A DNA stretch of 29,369 nucleotides from Bacillota bacterium (GCA_023443515.1 JAEZUC010000098.1:1-29369); one strand, 5' to 3'. Counted from the first letter of the stretch, positions 16,635 through 24,630 are shown. Numbers and translations: made by a program. The notes: a model not told the origin generated them from the letters alone.

Positions 16635-16714
16635 AAGATATTTGCAAGAGTTTCTAGCGACTCATCTCAGGATATAAACATCTGCAAATATCTTTAACAA
16701 TTATTTTTGCAGAT
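16635..16714 (-). repeat. Repeated AAGATATTTGCA-type inverted elements after the EET operon
   Basis: AAGATATTTGCA (16635-16646) and TGCAAATATCTT (16683-16694) are a perfect 12-bp inverted repeat with a 36-base spacer. A third related copy, TTTTGCAGAT (16705-16714), overlaps the end of the apbE gene and can pair with ATCTGCAAA (16680-16688). The two pairings exclude each other. There is no T-run, so this is not a typical intrinsic terminator; it may be an RNA stability element. Confidence 0.5.
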
Positions 16715-17753
16715 ATTTTTCAAAATCCTTGCTGTACTTTATTTTACCGTATTTCATAACCCACAGTGCTTCAGTATCGGGCAATGAGTCAATCAATTTG
16801 TTTCCCTGCTCAAAAGGCATGTTGAAAATAGCGGTTGACAATACATCTGCCATGCCAGAATCATGAGTAACAATAGTAACTGCCGAAAAGTACTCAGATG
16901 GAAATAGCGTAATGGGGTCTATAATATGGTGATACCTTTTACCTTTAACAGTATAGTATCTCTCATAGTCTCCGCTTGAAACCACTGATTTATCTGCAAC
17001 GTAAATAAGCTTCAAGGTTGGGTCCTTGCTCTCTGTATCCGGATTCTGTATTCCAAGATTCCAAAGCTGACCTTCAACACCCTTATTTCCTATAGAGCGT
17101 ATATTGCCCCCCACGCTGATAAGACCTGATTTAAAGCCCTTTTCTTCTGCCATCAGACTAACCTGTTCCGTTGCATATCCTTTTCCCACAGCTCCCACGT
17201 CCAGACTCATTTTAGGGTCTTCGAGATATACTGTTGAGTTTTTTTCATCTATTTTAATTTTGTTTATATCCGTGTGTTGTAATGCTTCCTTTAATCTATC
17301 AATAGGAGGCAATTTAGCATTTTCCTCATCCTCCAAACCCTCAGTACGGTATTCATGCCATATTTTTAAAACAGAACCGAAGGCAATGTTCATCTTACTG
17401 TCAGTTTTTTTATACCATTCCTTTGAAAAAATCAGGAGGTCTATAATTTTTTTATCTACCTTAACAGGTTTTATTCCTGCATTATCATTAATTGTCTTAA
17501 TATTGTTTTTTCCGGGATAATTATTATATATATCATAAAGCTCATGATATTCTTTAAGGCTGTCATATATGAGCTGGGAGTATTCTGTAAATTCTTCCTT
17601 TGATTCCGTATAGGCAACTATTTTTGTTACCGTGTTAAACAGCACAAGAAATTCTGCCTCATATCTGGTTTTCTTTTTTTCTCCGCATGCCGTCAGTTGT
17701 ATGGTAAATGCCAATATAAGCATTAACGCTGTTAGTTTTTTTAACATTTTCAT
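16701..17753 (-). CDS. apbE: ApbE-family FAD:protein FMN transferase, lipoprotein (FmnB-like)
   Basis: ApbE enzymes transfer FMN from FAD to a Ser/Thr of a target protein outside the membrane. The 350-residue protein starts with a lipoprotein signal peptide; lipobox LTAC puts the lipidated cysteine at residue 23. Key motifs: GAVGKGYA (187-194), LISVGGNIR (211-219), SSGDYERY (259-266), HIIDP (276-280) and MADVLSTA (301-308) with the metal-binding aspartate and threonine. The usual DPRTG after the histidine reads DPITLFP here, a mild departure. It is the last gene of the EET operon, 210 bases after the PplA-like lipoprotein gene, which is its likely substrate. In Listeria the equivalent FmnB flavinylates PplA. 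The ATG has GGAGG ten bases upstream. Confidence 0.93.
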   Translation of the reverse strand: MKMLKKLTALMLILAFTIQLTACGEKKKTRYEAEFLVLFNTVTKIVAYTESKEEFTEYSQLIYDSLKEYHELYDIYNNYPGKNNIKTINDNAGIKPVKVDKKIIDLLIFSKEWYKKTDSKMNIAFGSVLKIWHEYRTEGLEDEENAKLPPIDRLKEALQHTDINKIKIDEKNSTVYLEDPKMSLDVGAVGKGYATEQVSLMAEEKGFKSGLISVGGNIRSIGNKGVEGQLWNLGIQNPDTESKDPTLKLIYVADKSVVSSGDYERYYTVKGKRYHHIIDPITLFPSEYFSAVTIVTHDSGMADVLSTAIFNMPFEQGNKLIDSLPDTEALWVMKYGKIKYSKDFEKYLQK

Positions 17754-17963
17754 TTTCTAGTAGCCTCCGTAAGCCATGCGACACTATTTTTAATCAAAAA
17801 TTAAGCTTAAACGGGACTGTTACAAATCACAAAGTTTTTCTGTTTAGCACCAGTACTCACGTACAGGTTAAAAAAGAAAAAAATATTTTTGTGACAACCC
17901 CAATTTAAGCATTAAATTTGATTATATTTATTATTTGTGGATGAATTGTTTTAATTCAAATAA

Positions 17964-19043
17964 TTATTTAGCAGTTGCTGCTGCCTTTGCTATAACAGCC
18001 TGGTAGTCACCAATGTGGATTGTTACAGAGCTTGTTAATTCAGCCTGTGATGGTACTCCTTCTGCATTTACAGCAATTCCTTTAATTTCATCAACTGTTT
18101 TTCCAACAACATATTTTGCAAGAGCTTCAGTCTGTTCAAACCATTCTTTTTTAATCTTTGAAGCTTTAGCAAGACCGTAATCTGCTCCCAGTTCGCTTTT
18201 ACTCTTTAAAGGAGCTTTCAAATCTGAAGTGATTTTACCAGCCTTTGTAAAGTTTACATTTGACTGTGAAGCATCGATAACACAACTTGTTACTTTGCCG
18301 TCTGCACCAAACGTTGTAGCTGTGTAGTTTGAGTAAGCCTGTGCTACTCCATCTTTTTCGCCTGCATCTGCTGACTTGCTGATGTTTGTTGCAACACCAA
18401 GGCCAAGCTTGTCTCCGGCTTTTGCACCGAGATCTTTCGCATTGTTTACAGCCTTTTCAATTGCAGCAGTCAAGTCTGCAATATGTATTGAAACTGTAGC
18501 TGAAAGTTCTTTATCGGATGGAACTCCTTCTGCATTTACAGCTATTCCCTTTACTTCAGCAACTGTTTTACCTACAACATAGTTTGCGAAAGCATCTGCT
18601 TGCTCGTTCCACTCTTTTCCTATTTTGGAAGCTTTATTCATGCCGTATTCAGTTTTCAATTCCTGCTTTGACTTAAATTCTTTTTTCAAGTCAGTAGTAA
18701 TTTTACCTGCTGCTGAAAAATTGATTTTTGTTTGTGCTGCATCAATTGCACACTTAACGATTTTTCCGTCCTTATCTACTGTAACTGCAACAACGGTTGA
18801 ATCAACCTGTCCAAGACCGTCTTCTTTTCCAGCATCTTTGGATTTTGCTATTGACGAAATAACAGCAAGTCCTGTTTTAACTGCATCTCCGTTTGCGTCA
18901 CTGCTTACAGCTGCAGTTGAACTGCTTGCGGAAGTAGATGTAGCGGAATCTGTTGAATTACTTGTTTCGGATGATGAACCACAGCCGGCAAGAAGTGATA
19001 CAGCCAGAACAGAGCTCATTACTAGCGAAATAATTTTTTTCAT
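17964..19043 (-). CDS. pplA: PplA-like surface lipoprotein with two tandem flavin-acceptor-type domains
   Basis: The 359-residue lipoprotein has a signal peptide with lipobox LLAGC (Cys21), then a Ser/Thr/Ala-rich linker to about residue 55 that could span the cell wall. Two homologous repeats follow (about 58-200 and 214-357). Each contains DAGKEDG/DAGEKDG, a single cysteine (C98, C254), GKITTDLK/GKITSDLK, YVVGKTV and KGIAVNAEGVPS. Each repeat ends with ELSATVSIHI or ELTSSVTIHI, where I place the candidate FMN-acceptor residues (T183 and S339). PplA of Listeria is a flavinylated lipoprotein with two such domains and passes electrons to iron or flavins. Start ATG 19043 with AGGAGG seven bases upstream. 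The apbE gene follows directly. Assignment to PplA rests on architecture and context. Confidence 0.85.
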   Translation of the reverse strand: MKKIISLVMSSVLAVSLLAGCGSSSETSNSTDSATSTSASSSTAAVSSDANGDAVKTGLAVISSIAKSKDAGKEDGLGQVDSTVVAVTVDKDGKIVKCAIDAAQTKINFSAAGKITTDLKKEFKSKQELKTEYGMNKASKIGKEWNEQADAFANYVVGKTVAEVKGIAVNAEGVPSDKELSATVSIHIADLTAAIEKAVNNAKDLGAKAGDKLGLGVATNISKSADAGEKDGVAQAYSNYTATTFGADGKVTSCVIDASQSNVNFTKAGKITSDLKAPLKSKSELGADYGLAKASKIKKEWFEQTEALAKYVVGKTVDEIKGIAVNAEGVPSQAELTSSVTIHIGDYQAVIAKAAATAK

Positions 19044-19078
19044 AAGTAGTCCTCCTATTATAATGTATATGTTTTTAT

Positions 19079-19579
19079 TTAAACCAGCTTTTTGAAGGCC
19101 GGTAAAATAAACCTGAGTAAAGTAGATGTTGCAATCCCTGCGATTACTCCTGCAACTAACAGCACAGGCAGATAAACCCAGAGGTACATGTTTGTATAAA
19201 GAATTGATATTATGATAAACTGACCTACATTATGGAATACTGATCCGAATATACTTAGAATCAGATATGAAATTCTATCCTTAAAAATATATATCAACAG
19301 CGCCATAACAGCTATTGATAAAACTCCTCCGCCAAGGCTTAGCAAGCCTGCAATCGGGCCTCTTGTAGACAATACAAACAATGCCTTTAAAACAGCAATT
19401 GTAAAAGCCTGTCTCTTATATAAGAAAAACAGTACAAACATCACGGCAATGTTTGACAGTCCCAGCTTTATACCTGGGATTCCTGCCGATATGGGCGGAA
19501 AAGAATTCTCAACTATAGATAGCACCAAGGCAACAGCAAAAAGTAACGCGGTAAGAACAAGTTGTTTAGTTTTTGTCAT
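19079..19579 (-). CDS. eetB: EetB-like membrane protein (Gx transporter family)
   Basis: This 166-residue membrane protein has five to six helices and belongs to the Gx transporter family, related to ECF S-components and often annotated heptaprenyl diphosphate synthase component I. It shows ENSFPPISAGIPGIKLGLSN after the first helix, then a KRQAFTIAVLKALF segment and a STRGPIAGLLSLGGGVLS glycine-rich stretch typical of the family. In the Listeria EET pathway EetB works with EetA in passing electrons from demethylmenaquinone to the outside. I start at ATG 19579 because AAGGA lies five bases upstream; an ATG at 19600 has a more distant site. It lies between eetA and the pplA-like gene in one operon. 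Confidence 0.85.
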   Translation of the reverse strand: MTKTKQLVLTALLFAVALVLSIVENSFPPISAGIPGIKLGLSNIAVMFVLFFLYKRQAFTIAVLKALFVLSTRGPIAGLLSLGGGVLSIAVMALLIYIFKDRISYLILSIFGSVFHNVGQFIIISILYTNMYLWVYLPVLLVAGVIAGIATSTLLRFILPAFKKLV

Positions 19580-19617
19580 ACTGTTCCTTGAATTTTTCAT
19601 GAGTAGTATTGACCCTT

Positions 19618-20013
19618 CTATTTACCTATTATCATATCTATATCATTATCACTTCGGTTATTATTTTGAGGTACGATTTTCAGAAAAACTTCATTGGGAA
19701 GGCAAGCAGCAGTCTGACCAACCTTACTTAGCCAGCCTGTTTTTATGCAAACCTTGTCCGGACAGTCCGAATCTTCAAAACGTATTCTGCCGTCGGCTGT
19801 AAGATGAAATATTACATGGTCGCTTTGGGGTATGCTGAAGGTTTTATCCTGTCCCTTTGACAAATCAACGGTTTTAATCAGTTCTGATTTGTAATAGATT
19901 TCCGCCTTTGCCGGCTTATTTGAAACAGAGCTGTTATACACAGCCCATAAAACTCCGCCGGATATCAGAATTATCAATATAATTAGAATGTCGGACTTTT
20001 TAGCAAATTTCAT
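19618..20013 (-). CDS. eetA: EetA-like protein (NusG domain II family)
   Basis: The 131-residue protein has one N-terminal membrane helix (about 8-26) and an outward-facing NusG-II-type domain. The family signature is complete: DSDCPDKVCIKTGWLSKVGQ followed by TAACLPN, with cysteines C84, C89 and C104. These cysteines are typical of the stand-alone NusG-II proteins encoded next to Gx transporter genes. In Listeria EetA is required for electron transfer from quinone to PplA or extracellular flavin. The ATG at 20013 has AAGGAG five bases upstream. It lies between the prenyltransferase and eetB genes. The role follows from family and gene order and is untested here. Confidence 0.88.
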   Translation of the reverse strand: MKFAKKSDILIILIILISGGVLWAVYNSSVSNKPAKAEIYYKSELIKTVDLSKGQDKTFSIPQSDHVIFHLTADGRIRFEDSDCPDKVCIKTGWLSKVGQTAACLPNEVFLKIVPQNNNRSDNDIDMIIGK

Positions 20014-20032
20014 ATTAACTCCTTAATTACCC

Positions 20033-20935
20033 TTAGAAAAATCCTCCTATGAATATCAGCAATGATATAGAACCCATTATAAGCACATAATTTTTTATTG
20101 AAACAATAAAGGTTTTTGCTTTATCCTGTTCCTTGAAAAACAGGTTGATGTTTTTTTGTACGGGATATACTGTTATTAATGAAAGTAGACATAAAACGGG
20201 TAATTTGCCCAGTATAACCATGAGTATGATATCCAGATACACCAGATAATATAAACCTGCAAACAGATAAACGGCTTTCCTTTTGCCCAAATAGTAAGGC
20301 AGCGTGAATCTATTTACCGTAATATCCCTTTCAAGGTCACATATATTATTTGCCAGCATAATGTTTGCAGTTGCACATACAGGTGGCACTGAAAGCAGGA
20401 TTACCGTAATTAACGGATTTATGTTCAAATTCAGATTTACCGCTGTAAGACTCGCGCTGAGGGTCAAAAGAGTTCCCTTAGGAAGGTTTATATACAGAAT
20501 AATAAACGGAATCAGTAATCCATAAAATACCCCTGAGAAAATCTCTCCCAGTGGCTGCCTGGATATAGGTATTGGCCCGAAGGTGTACAAGATACCGCAC
20601 ATAAAACAAACAGCACCTATAAGCAGTACCACCAAGTCACTGAGATATGCAAGGTATAACCCCAGTGCAGTACTAATACCCAGCAAGACATATATTACAG
20701 CCAGAGCAGTTTTCCTTTCGAAGCCAAGTGACTGGTGATTGGTCTTTGTATCTATATAATTGTTAATTGCAGTAGTAGTCATATCAAATATGAACATTGC
20801 TGCAAAGAATATCAACGTAAGCTTCCAGTTAACCGGATTCCCTATATAAAACAAATATGCTATTGTAATAAGAAATGCAAATGTACTGGTTATCTTAGTC
20901 TTTATCTCAACATAGTTAAAAAATCTGCCAATCAC
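20033..20935 (-). CDS. dmkA: MenA/DmkA-like UbiA prenyltransferase for demethylmenaquinone synthesis
   Basis: This 300-residue membrane enzyme of the UbiA family would join a polyprenyl diphosphate to 1,4-dihydroxy-2-naphthoate, giving demethylmenaquinone. The first aspartate-rich motif is degenerate, NNYIDTKTN (about 58-66), as in MenA-type proteins; the second is NNICDLERDI. Eight to nine hydrophobic segments follow. I place the start at GTG 20935, seven bases after GGAGG; an adjacent GTG (20938) and an ATG at 20962 upstream of that site are less likely. It lies 51 bases after ndh2 and 19 before eetA. In Listeria a second prenyltransferase and a polyprenyl diphosphate synthase serve EET with a separate quinone pool; no polyprenyl synthase is in this window. 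Confidence 0.85.
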   Translation of the reverse strand: MIGRFFNYVEIKTKITSTFAFLITIAYLFYIGNPVNWKLTLIFFAAMFIFDMTTTAINNYIDTKTNHQSLGFERKTALAVIYVLLGISTALGLYLAYLSDLVVLLIGAVCFMCGILYTFGPIPISRQPLGEIFSGVFYGLLIPFIILYINLPKGTLLTLSASLTAVNLNLNINPLITVILLSVPPVCATANIMLANNICDLERDITVNRFTLPYYLGKRKAVYLFAGLYYLVYLDIILMVILGKLPVLCLLSLITVYPVQKNINLFFKEQDKAKTFIVSIKNYVLIMGSISLLIFIGGFF

Positions 20936-20986
20936 CACGTCACCTCCTTTTTTAGGATACAATGCTTTTAATTTTCATACTTAACA

Positions 20987-22987
20987 TTAATCGTTGTAAA
21001 TATACCACTTTTTAACTACAGGCAGCTTTTTCCACTGTTTTTTCAGGAATGGCATAGCATAGTAATCAAGTCCAAAGGTTCTTCCGGCCCCAATCAATAC
21101 GGCAATTCCCGCAAATATCATCCAGAAGGTTCCCAGATACAAACCAGTAGTACATACGAACATGAACTGCAATATTAAAGATACAGCAGAAGCAGGTGTT
21201 GTAAACAAGCCTCCTATCAGTGCAAGTCCTATCAATATTTCAGCTATTACTATTGAAATCTGCATAAACATTTGAACAGAATCGTTTGCAAGTATAACTT
21301 TATTAACAAAAGTATTCATCAGCGGTATGTCAAGTCTGAATGCAAAATCACTCAGAGTAGACTCTGCTAGCTGTTTGCCACTAACAAAAATAACACGGAA
21401 CAGGTTTAAGAAATCAAAGTTGATTATTGTTGTTCCTATCTTGCCCATTCCTTCCGCAACTGCTTGTCCGCCTCCTGCGGCTGTTGCTGAGGAAACTGCT
21501 TCTGCAACGGCTTCACCTGTTGCACCGCTTGTTCCTTCTGTCACGCCCTTGAGAATACTGTCATACCAACCGTTTGCTCCTCCGAAGAAGCCTGCAAGAT
21601 GGGGTTTGTTAAACCACCCCTCAACAATTTTCATAATACCTTCAAAGAGCCATACTGCACCAAGCCACACTCTAAGAGCCACAAGCAAAAAGCTTGGTGT
21701 TCTGTTTGAGAAATGTCCTCCTACGAAGCTTCTGCAGTTTCTTATTGTAAAGAATTCATGCTTTATATAACTGAAAATCTTGTTCCAGCCCAATACCTGT
21801 ATAAAATAAATTATATTTATGAAATGCTTTGCAAACATCGCAAGAAAAGATGGCAGATTGAACATAAACTTTGGAAGTCCAACTCTTGCAACACCATATC
21901 TTCCGCCTATACAAACCATCATTCCGTGAAAAGAAGGCTTGTAAGCTTTCATTTCGCCTTTACCTGTAATAGCACTGTAAATATTCTTTGCCGCAACTGC
22001 CGCACTTTGTTCACAGTTCTCTACCATCTGAGGAACAGGTCTTGCCTCCCCTTCAGCAGTATAGAGCATGTTATCCCCAACTACGTATACGTGGTCGTTA
22101 TCGAGTGAACGCAAGTATGAATCCAGCTTTATACGACCTCTTGCAGCAGATTGAAGAGTTTTTGCAGCCTCGTTGGTAATATCGGAGCTTTCGATACCAG
22201 CCGCCCATATAACTGTTCCTGTAGAATGTTTTGTAACCTTGTCTCCGCATTTGGTTTCTATAAAGTCTGCTCCGATTCCTACAACACCATTGTTAAGCAT
22301 CATGGTAACGCCCATTTTCTTCAAACGTCTTTCTACCTTGTTTGATAGCTTTTCCGGCAAATTAGGAACCGTACGGGTTAATACGTCAACGTTGTATACA
22401 CTTACGTCTTTTCTGTCTATTTCATACTTCTCACATAGTATAGGAATGTATTCTGCAAGCTCCCCTACCATTTCAACTCCTGTAAAACCTGCTCCAACAA
22501 CGTGGAAAGTCAGAAGTCTTTTCTTCTTTTCAGAATTTGTTTCTGCTGCAGCCTTTCTGAAACAGTTATGGATATGTTCTCTTAAGTTAACAGCATCATC
22601 AAATGACCACAGCTTATGAGAAAATTCCTCAGCACCCGGTACACCAAAATATGTTGGCTTTGAACCTGCTGCCAAAACAAGATATTCATATTCATATGTG
22701 CCACAGTTTCCCGTAACCTTATTATTTTCAAAATCTATGGACTCTACGGTATCCAGTACAACATTGACCTTTCTGCCTGCAAACACCTTACTCAAGCTGA
22801 TTTTAATACTATCTTCATCAACACGGTTTGCGGCTACCTCATGCAACTCGGTTAGCATTGTGTGATACGGATTTTTATCAATAATAGTGATGTTTACATC
22901 ATCATTTTTTTTAAATCTCTTTGCCAGTTTTTTGGCAGTAAGTATTCCCGCATAGCCTGCACCAATAATTAGTATTTTGCTTTTCAA
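20987..22987 (-). CDS. ndh2: Type II NADH dehydrogenase with C-terminal DoxX-like membrane domain (Ndh2)
   Basis: The 666-residue flavoprotein oxidises NADH and passes electrons to a quinone without pumping protons. FAD is bound by ILIIGAGYAGILTAKKL (5-21) and NADH by FHVVGAGFTGVEMVGELAEY near residue 160-180; VYVVGDN is the second FAD contact. About 240 residues from near 425 on form a membrane domain starting LRVWLGAVWLFEGIMKI, a DoxX-like pattern, with four helices and an Ala/Gly-rich insertion. The same long C-terminal membrane domain marks the EET-specific Ndh2 of Listeria; ordinary Ndh-2 enzymes end near 400-450 residues. I start at TTG 22987, after AGGGGGAG, instead of the GTG at 23005 that overlaps this site. 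First gene of the EET operon. Confidence 0.93.
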   Translation of the reverse strand: MKSKILIIGAGYAGILTAKKLAKRFKKNDDVNITIIDKNPYHTMLTELHEVAANRVDEDSIKISLSKVFAGRKVNVVLDTVESIDFENNKVTGNCGTYEYEYLVLAAGSKPTYFGVPGAEEFSHKLWSFDDAVNLREHIHNCFRKAAAETNSEKKKRLLTFHVVGAGFTGVEMVGELAEYIPILCEKYEIDRKDVSVYNVDVLTRTVPNLPEKLSNKVERRLKKMGVTMMLNNGVVGIGADFIETKCGDKVTKHSTGTVIWAAGIESSDITNEAAKTLQSAARGRIKLDSYLRSLDNDHVYVVGDNMLYTAEGEARPVPQMVENCEQSAAVAAKNIYSAITGKGEMKAYKPSFHGMMVCIGGRYGVARVGLPKFMFNLPSFLAMFAKHFINIIYFIQVLGWNKIFSYIKHEFFTIRNCRSFVGGHFSNRTPSFLLVALRVWLGAVWLFEGIMKIVEGWFNKPHLAGFFGGANGWYDSILKGVTEGTSGATGEAVAEAVSSATAAGGGQAVAEGMGKIGTTIINFDFLNLFRVIFVSGKQLAESTLSDFAFRLDIPLMNTFVNKVILANDSVQMFMQISIVIAEILIGLALIGGLFTTPASAVSLILQFMFVCTTGLYLGTFWMIFAGIAVLIGAGRTFGLDYYAMPFLKKQWKKLPVVKKWYIYND

Positions 22988-23010
22988 TTGGCTCCCCCTC
23001 TTCACTTACC

Positions 23011-23063
23011 AAATTATTCTACATTATTCTACATTTTTCTACACATTTCTACACTATTCTATC
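23011..23063 (-). repeat. Five tandem 10-bp repeats upstream of ndh2
   Basis: Five successive decamers, read on the plus strand as A(C/A)ATTATTCT-like units ending in TTCT, sit in exact 10-bp register (TTCT at 23017, 23027, 23037, 23047 and 23057), each followed by ACA or ATC. On the minus strand the unit is close to AGAATAATGT. The array starts in the -10 box of the predicted ndh2 promoter and runs through the leader to about 24 bases before the start codon. Confidence 0.85.
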
Positions 23064-23084
23064 AAAGGAATAAAAAATAATCAA
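23056..23084 (-). promoter_or_regulatory. ndh2: Predicted sigma-A promoter of the EET operon
   Basis: On the minus strand TTGATT (23084-23079) and TAGAAT (23061-23056) are 17 bases apart. Transcription would begin near 23049 and give a leader of about 60 bases. The -10 box is the first unit of the decamer array. Confidence 0.55.
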
Positions 23085-23089
23085 TCAAA

Positions 23090-23107
23090 TTGTTAAATCC
23101 TAAACAC
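23090..23107. promoter_or_regulatory. Possible Rex (NADH-sensing repressor) site upstream of ndh2
   Basis: TTGTTAA-ATCC-TAAACAC has one perfect half-site and five of seven matches in the other when compared with the TTGTTAAnnnnTTAACAA form used by Rex in Clostridia. It lies just upstream of the -35 box of the predicted ndh2 promoter. Control of an NADH dehydrogenase by Rex makes biological sense, but a degenerate half-site makes this a weak call. Confidence 0.35.
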
Positions 23108-23167
23108 ACCAAATATTTACATAGGTTGTAGCCCCTCAGGCCGTTGGTCTTCACCTGAAATTTGTAT

Positions 23168-23232
23168 AAAAAAAGCGACCGTAACACACAATTCGCATGA
23201 ATATATATGCGCATTATGTGGCTACGGTCGCT
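23168..23232 (-). terminator. Terminator of the LysM-GH18 gene with nested stems
   Basis: AGCGACCGTA (23174-23183) and TACGGTCGCT (23223-23232) form a perfect 10-bp stem. On the minus strand this is followed by seven T. The 39-base loop contains further pairs (CGCAT/ATGCG and CACA/TGTG), so the whole is one long hairpin. It lies 48 bases after the stop codon of the gene at 23281. Confidence 0.88.
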
Positions 23233-23280
23233 GTACTTGAGCCGTACCTTGGAGTGGTAGCGATAAAGTTTATATTGATA

Positions 23281-24561
23281 TTAAAGCATCTTTCTTACAG
23301 TAAATATAGAGCTTAAAACCAGCCAATTCTGAGGAAAATAACGGTTTATTGTCCAGTAGCTTACTCCACCCAGCCTGTAATCATGTGCCAGAGTGAGTCT
23401 TGCAAATATACTTCTGGCATCTTCAAACCAGACTACATGCTGCTTGCCGTCATCAGCATAATAATAGAAAAAAGGTGCCTGAGATGTTTCATCATACTGA
23501 ATTTCAGCCCCTTCCCTTCTGGCAAGATCCACCGCACCGGTGTTGGTAACTGTTCTGGCAGCTGTTCCGGGAGTATATGGCAATGTCCAGTCGTAACCGT
23601 AATTGGACATACCCATGAATATCTTTCTCCTGGGTATTGCTGATACTGCATAATCAAGAACACGCCTTACCCCGGTTATAGGGGAAACAGCCATTGGTGC
23701 ACTGTATGTGAAGCCCCATTCATAAGTCATAATTATAACGTGGTCTACTAACGCTCCGTGAACAGGATAATCATGAGCCTCATACAGTTTTCCCTGCTGT
23801 GTGGCCGACGTCTTAGGAGCAAGTGCCGTGGTAATAGTGTAGCCAAGTGGCCTAAGAGTTCTTACAACTCTTCTGAGGAAATTATTATAGCTCTCTCTGT
23901 CATATGGATATATATACTCAAAATCAATATCCAAACCAAAATAATTCTTTTCTCTTAAAATCCTGATAACATTATTAATGAGATTTGTCTGTGCTGTCTC
24001 GTTGGTAAGTATTGAATGTGCAATATCGCTGTCAAAACCTCCACCCTCTTTTATATTTGTAACAACCATAAGTGGAGCAACCCTTGCAGCTCTTGCAGCC
24101 TGAATAAGCGGTTCGTCGGGTATAGAATTCAGATTCCCGTCAGGACTGACCTGATAGCTGAAAATACTAAGGTAGGTCAGGTTTGGCAATGTTTTTCTCA
24201 ATACTTCCATGTCAATATTTGGATAAGCATAACCGTTAACTTCCATAGGCCCGTAATTATAGGTTACCGGAGGTATTGTAATAACCATACCCGGTTGAAT
24301 TCTGGAGGGGTCCGTTATCTGAGGGTTTGCTGCTAAAATTTCATTGACGCTTAATCTATAGGACCTTGCTATGGAATACACTGACTCGCCGGGGGCAACA
24401 ACATGTCGTCTAGTTCCCTCCAGTATTACTAAAGTTTGTCCTACTACTAGCTGTCCCGGGTTGGTCAGTTCATTATCTGATATTATTTTTTGCGGTGAAA
24501 CCCTGTATTGCTGTGCAATTGAATATATACTTTCACCTGGCTTTACAACATGAATTCTCAA
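23281..24561 (-). CDS. LysM-GH18 glycoside hydrolase, spore cortex-lytic type (SleL/YaaH-like)
   Basis: The 426-residue protein has two N-terminal LysM domains (about 2-47 and 52-97) that bind peptidoglycan, then a GH18 domain (about 105-420). The catalytic motif is FGLDIDFEYI with D211, D213 and the acid/base E215. This architecture is that of SleL/YaaH, an N-acetylglucosaminidase that degrades spore cortex fragments during germination. No signal peptide is seen, which is usual for these spore-coat-associated enzymes made in the mother cell. The start is TTG 24561 with only a weak ribosome binding site, but the first LysM begins directly after it, so the start is sound. It has its own strong terminator. 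Germination is inferred from family membership. Confidence 0.9.
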   Translation of the reverse strand: MRIHVVKPGESIYSIAQQYRVSPQKIISDNELTNPGQLVVGQTLVILEGTRRHVVAPGESVYSIARSYRLSVNEILAANPQITDPSRIQPGMVITIPPVTYNYGPMEVNGYAYPNIDMEVLRKTLPNLTYLSIFSYQVSPDGNLNSIPDEPLIQAARAARVAPLMVVTNIKEGGGFDSDIAHSILTNETAQTNLINNVIRILREKNYFGLDIDFEYIYPYDRESYNNFLRRVVRTLRPLGYTITTALAPKTSATQQGKLYEAHDYPVHGALVDHVIIMTYEWGFTYSAPMAVSPITGVRRVLDYAVSAIPRRKIFMGMSNYGYDWTLPYTPGTAARTVTNTGAVDLARREGAEIQYDETSQAPFFYYYADDGKQHVVWFEDARSIFARLTLAHDYRLGGVSYWTINRYFPQNWLVLSSIFTVRKML

Positions 24562-24630
24562 AGCAAATCACTCACTTTTATAATTTTATAGTTCCAATAT
24601 ATGTGAGTTCAATTTGATTGGTTCTATGTT

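Noticed and set aside
17104..17520. 138-codon plus-strand frame opposite apbE
   Set aside because: The minus strand carries all ApbE motifs; this is its antisense shadow.
18625..19095. 156-codon open frame on the plus strand opposite the PplA-like gene
   Set aside because: It mirrors the Ala/Ser-rich codons of the lipoprotein gene, has no ribosome binding site and no family-like motif.
22173..22619. 148-codon plus-strand frame opposite ndh2
   Set aside because: Serine/threonine/proline-rich shadow of a well-supported flavoprotein gene.
23111..23160. GC-richer patch with CAGG/CCTG arms upstream of ndh2, considered as a riboswitch
   Set aside because: It lies upstream of the predicted ndh2 promoter, so it would not be in the transcript, and the pairing is short.
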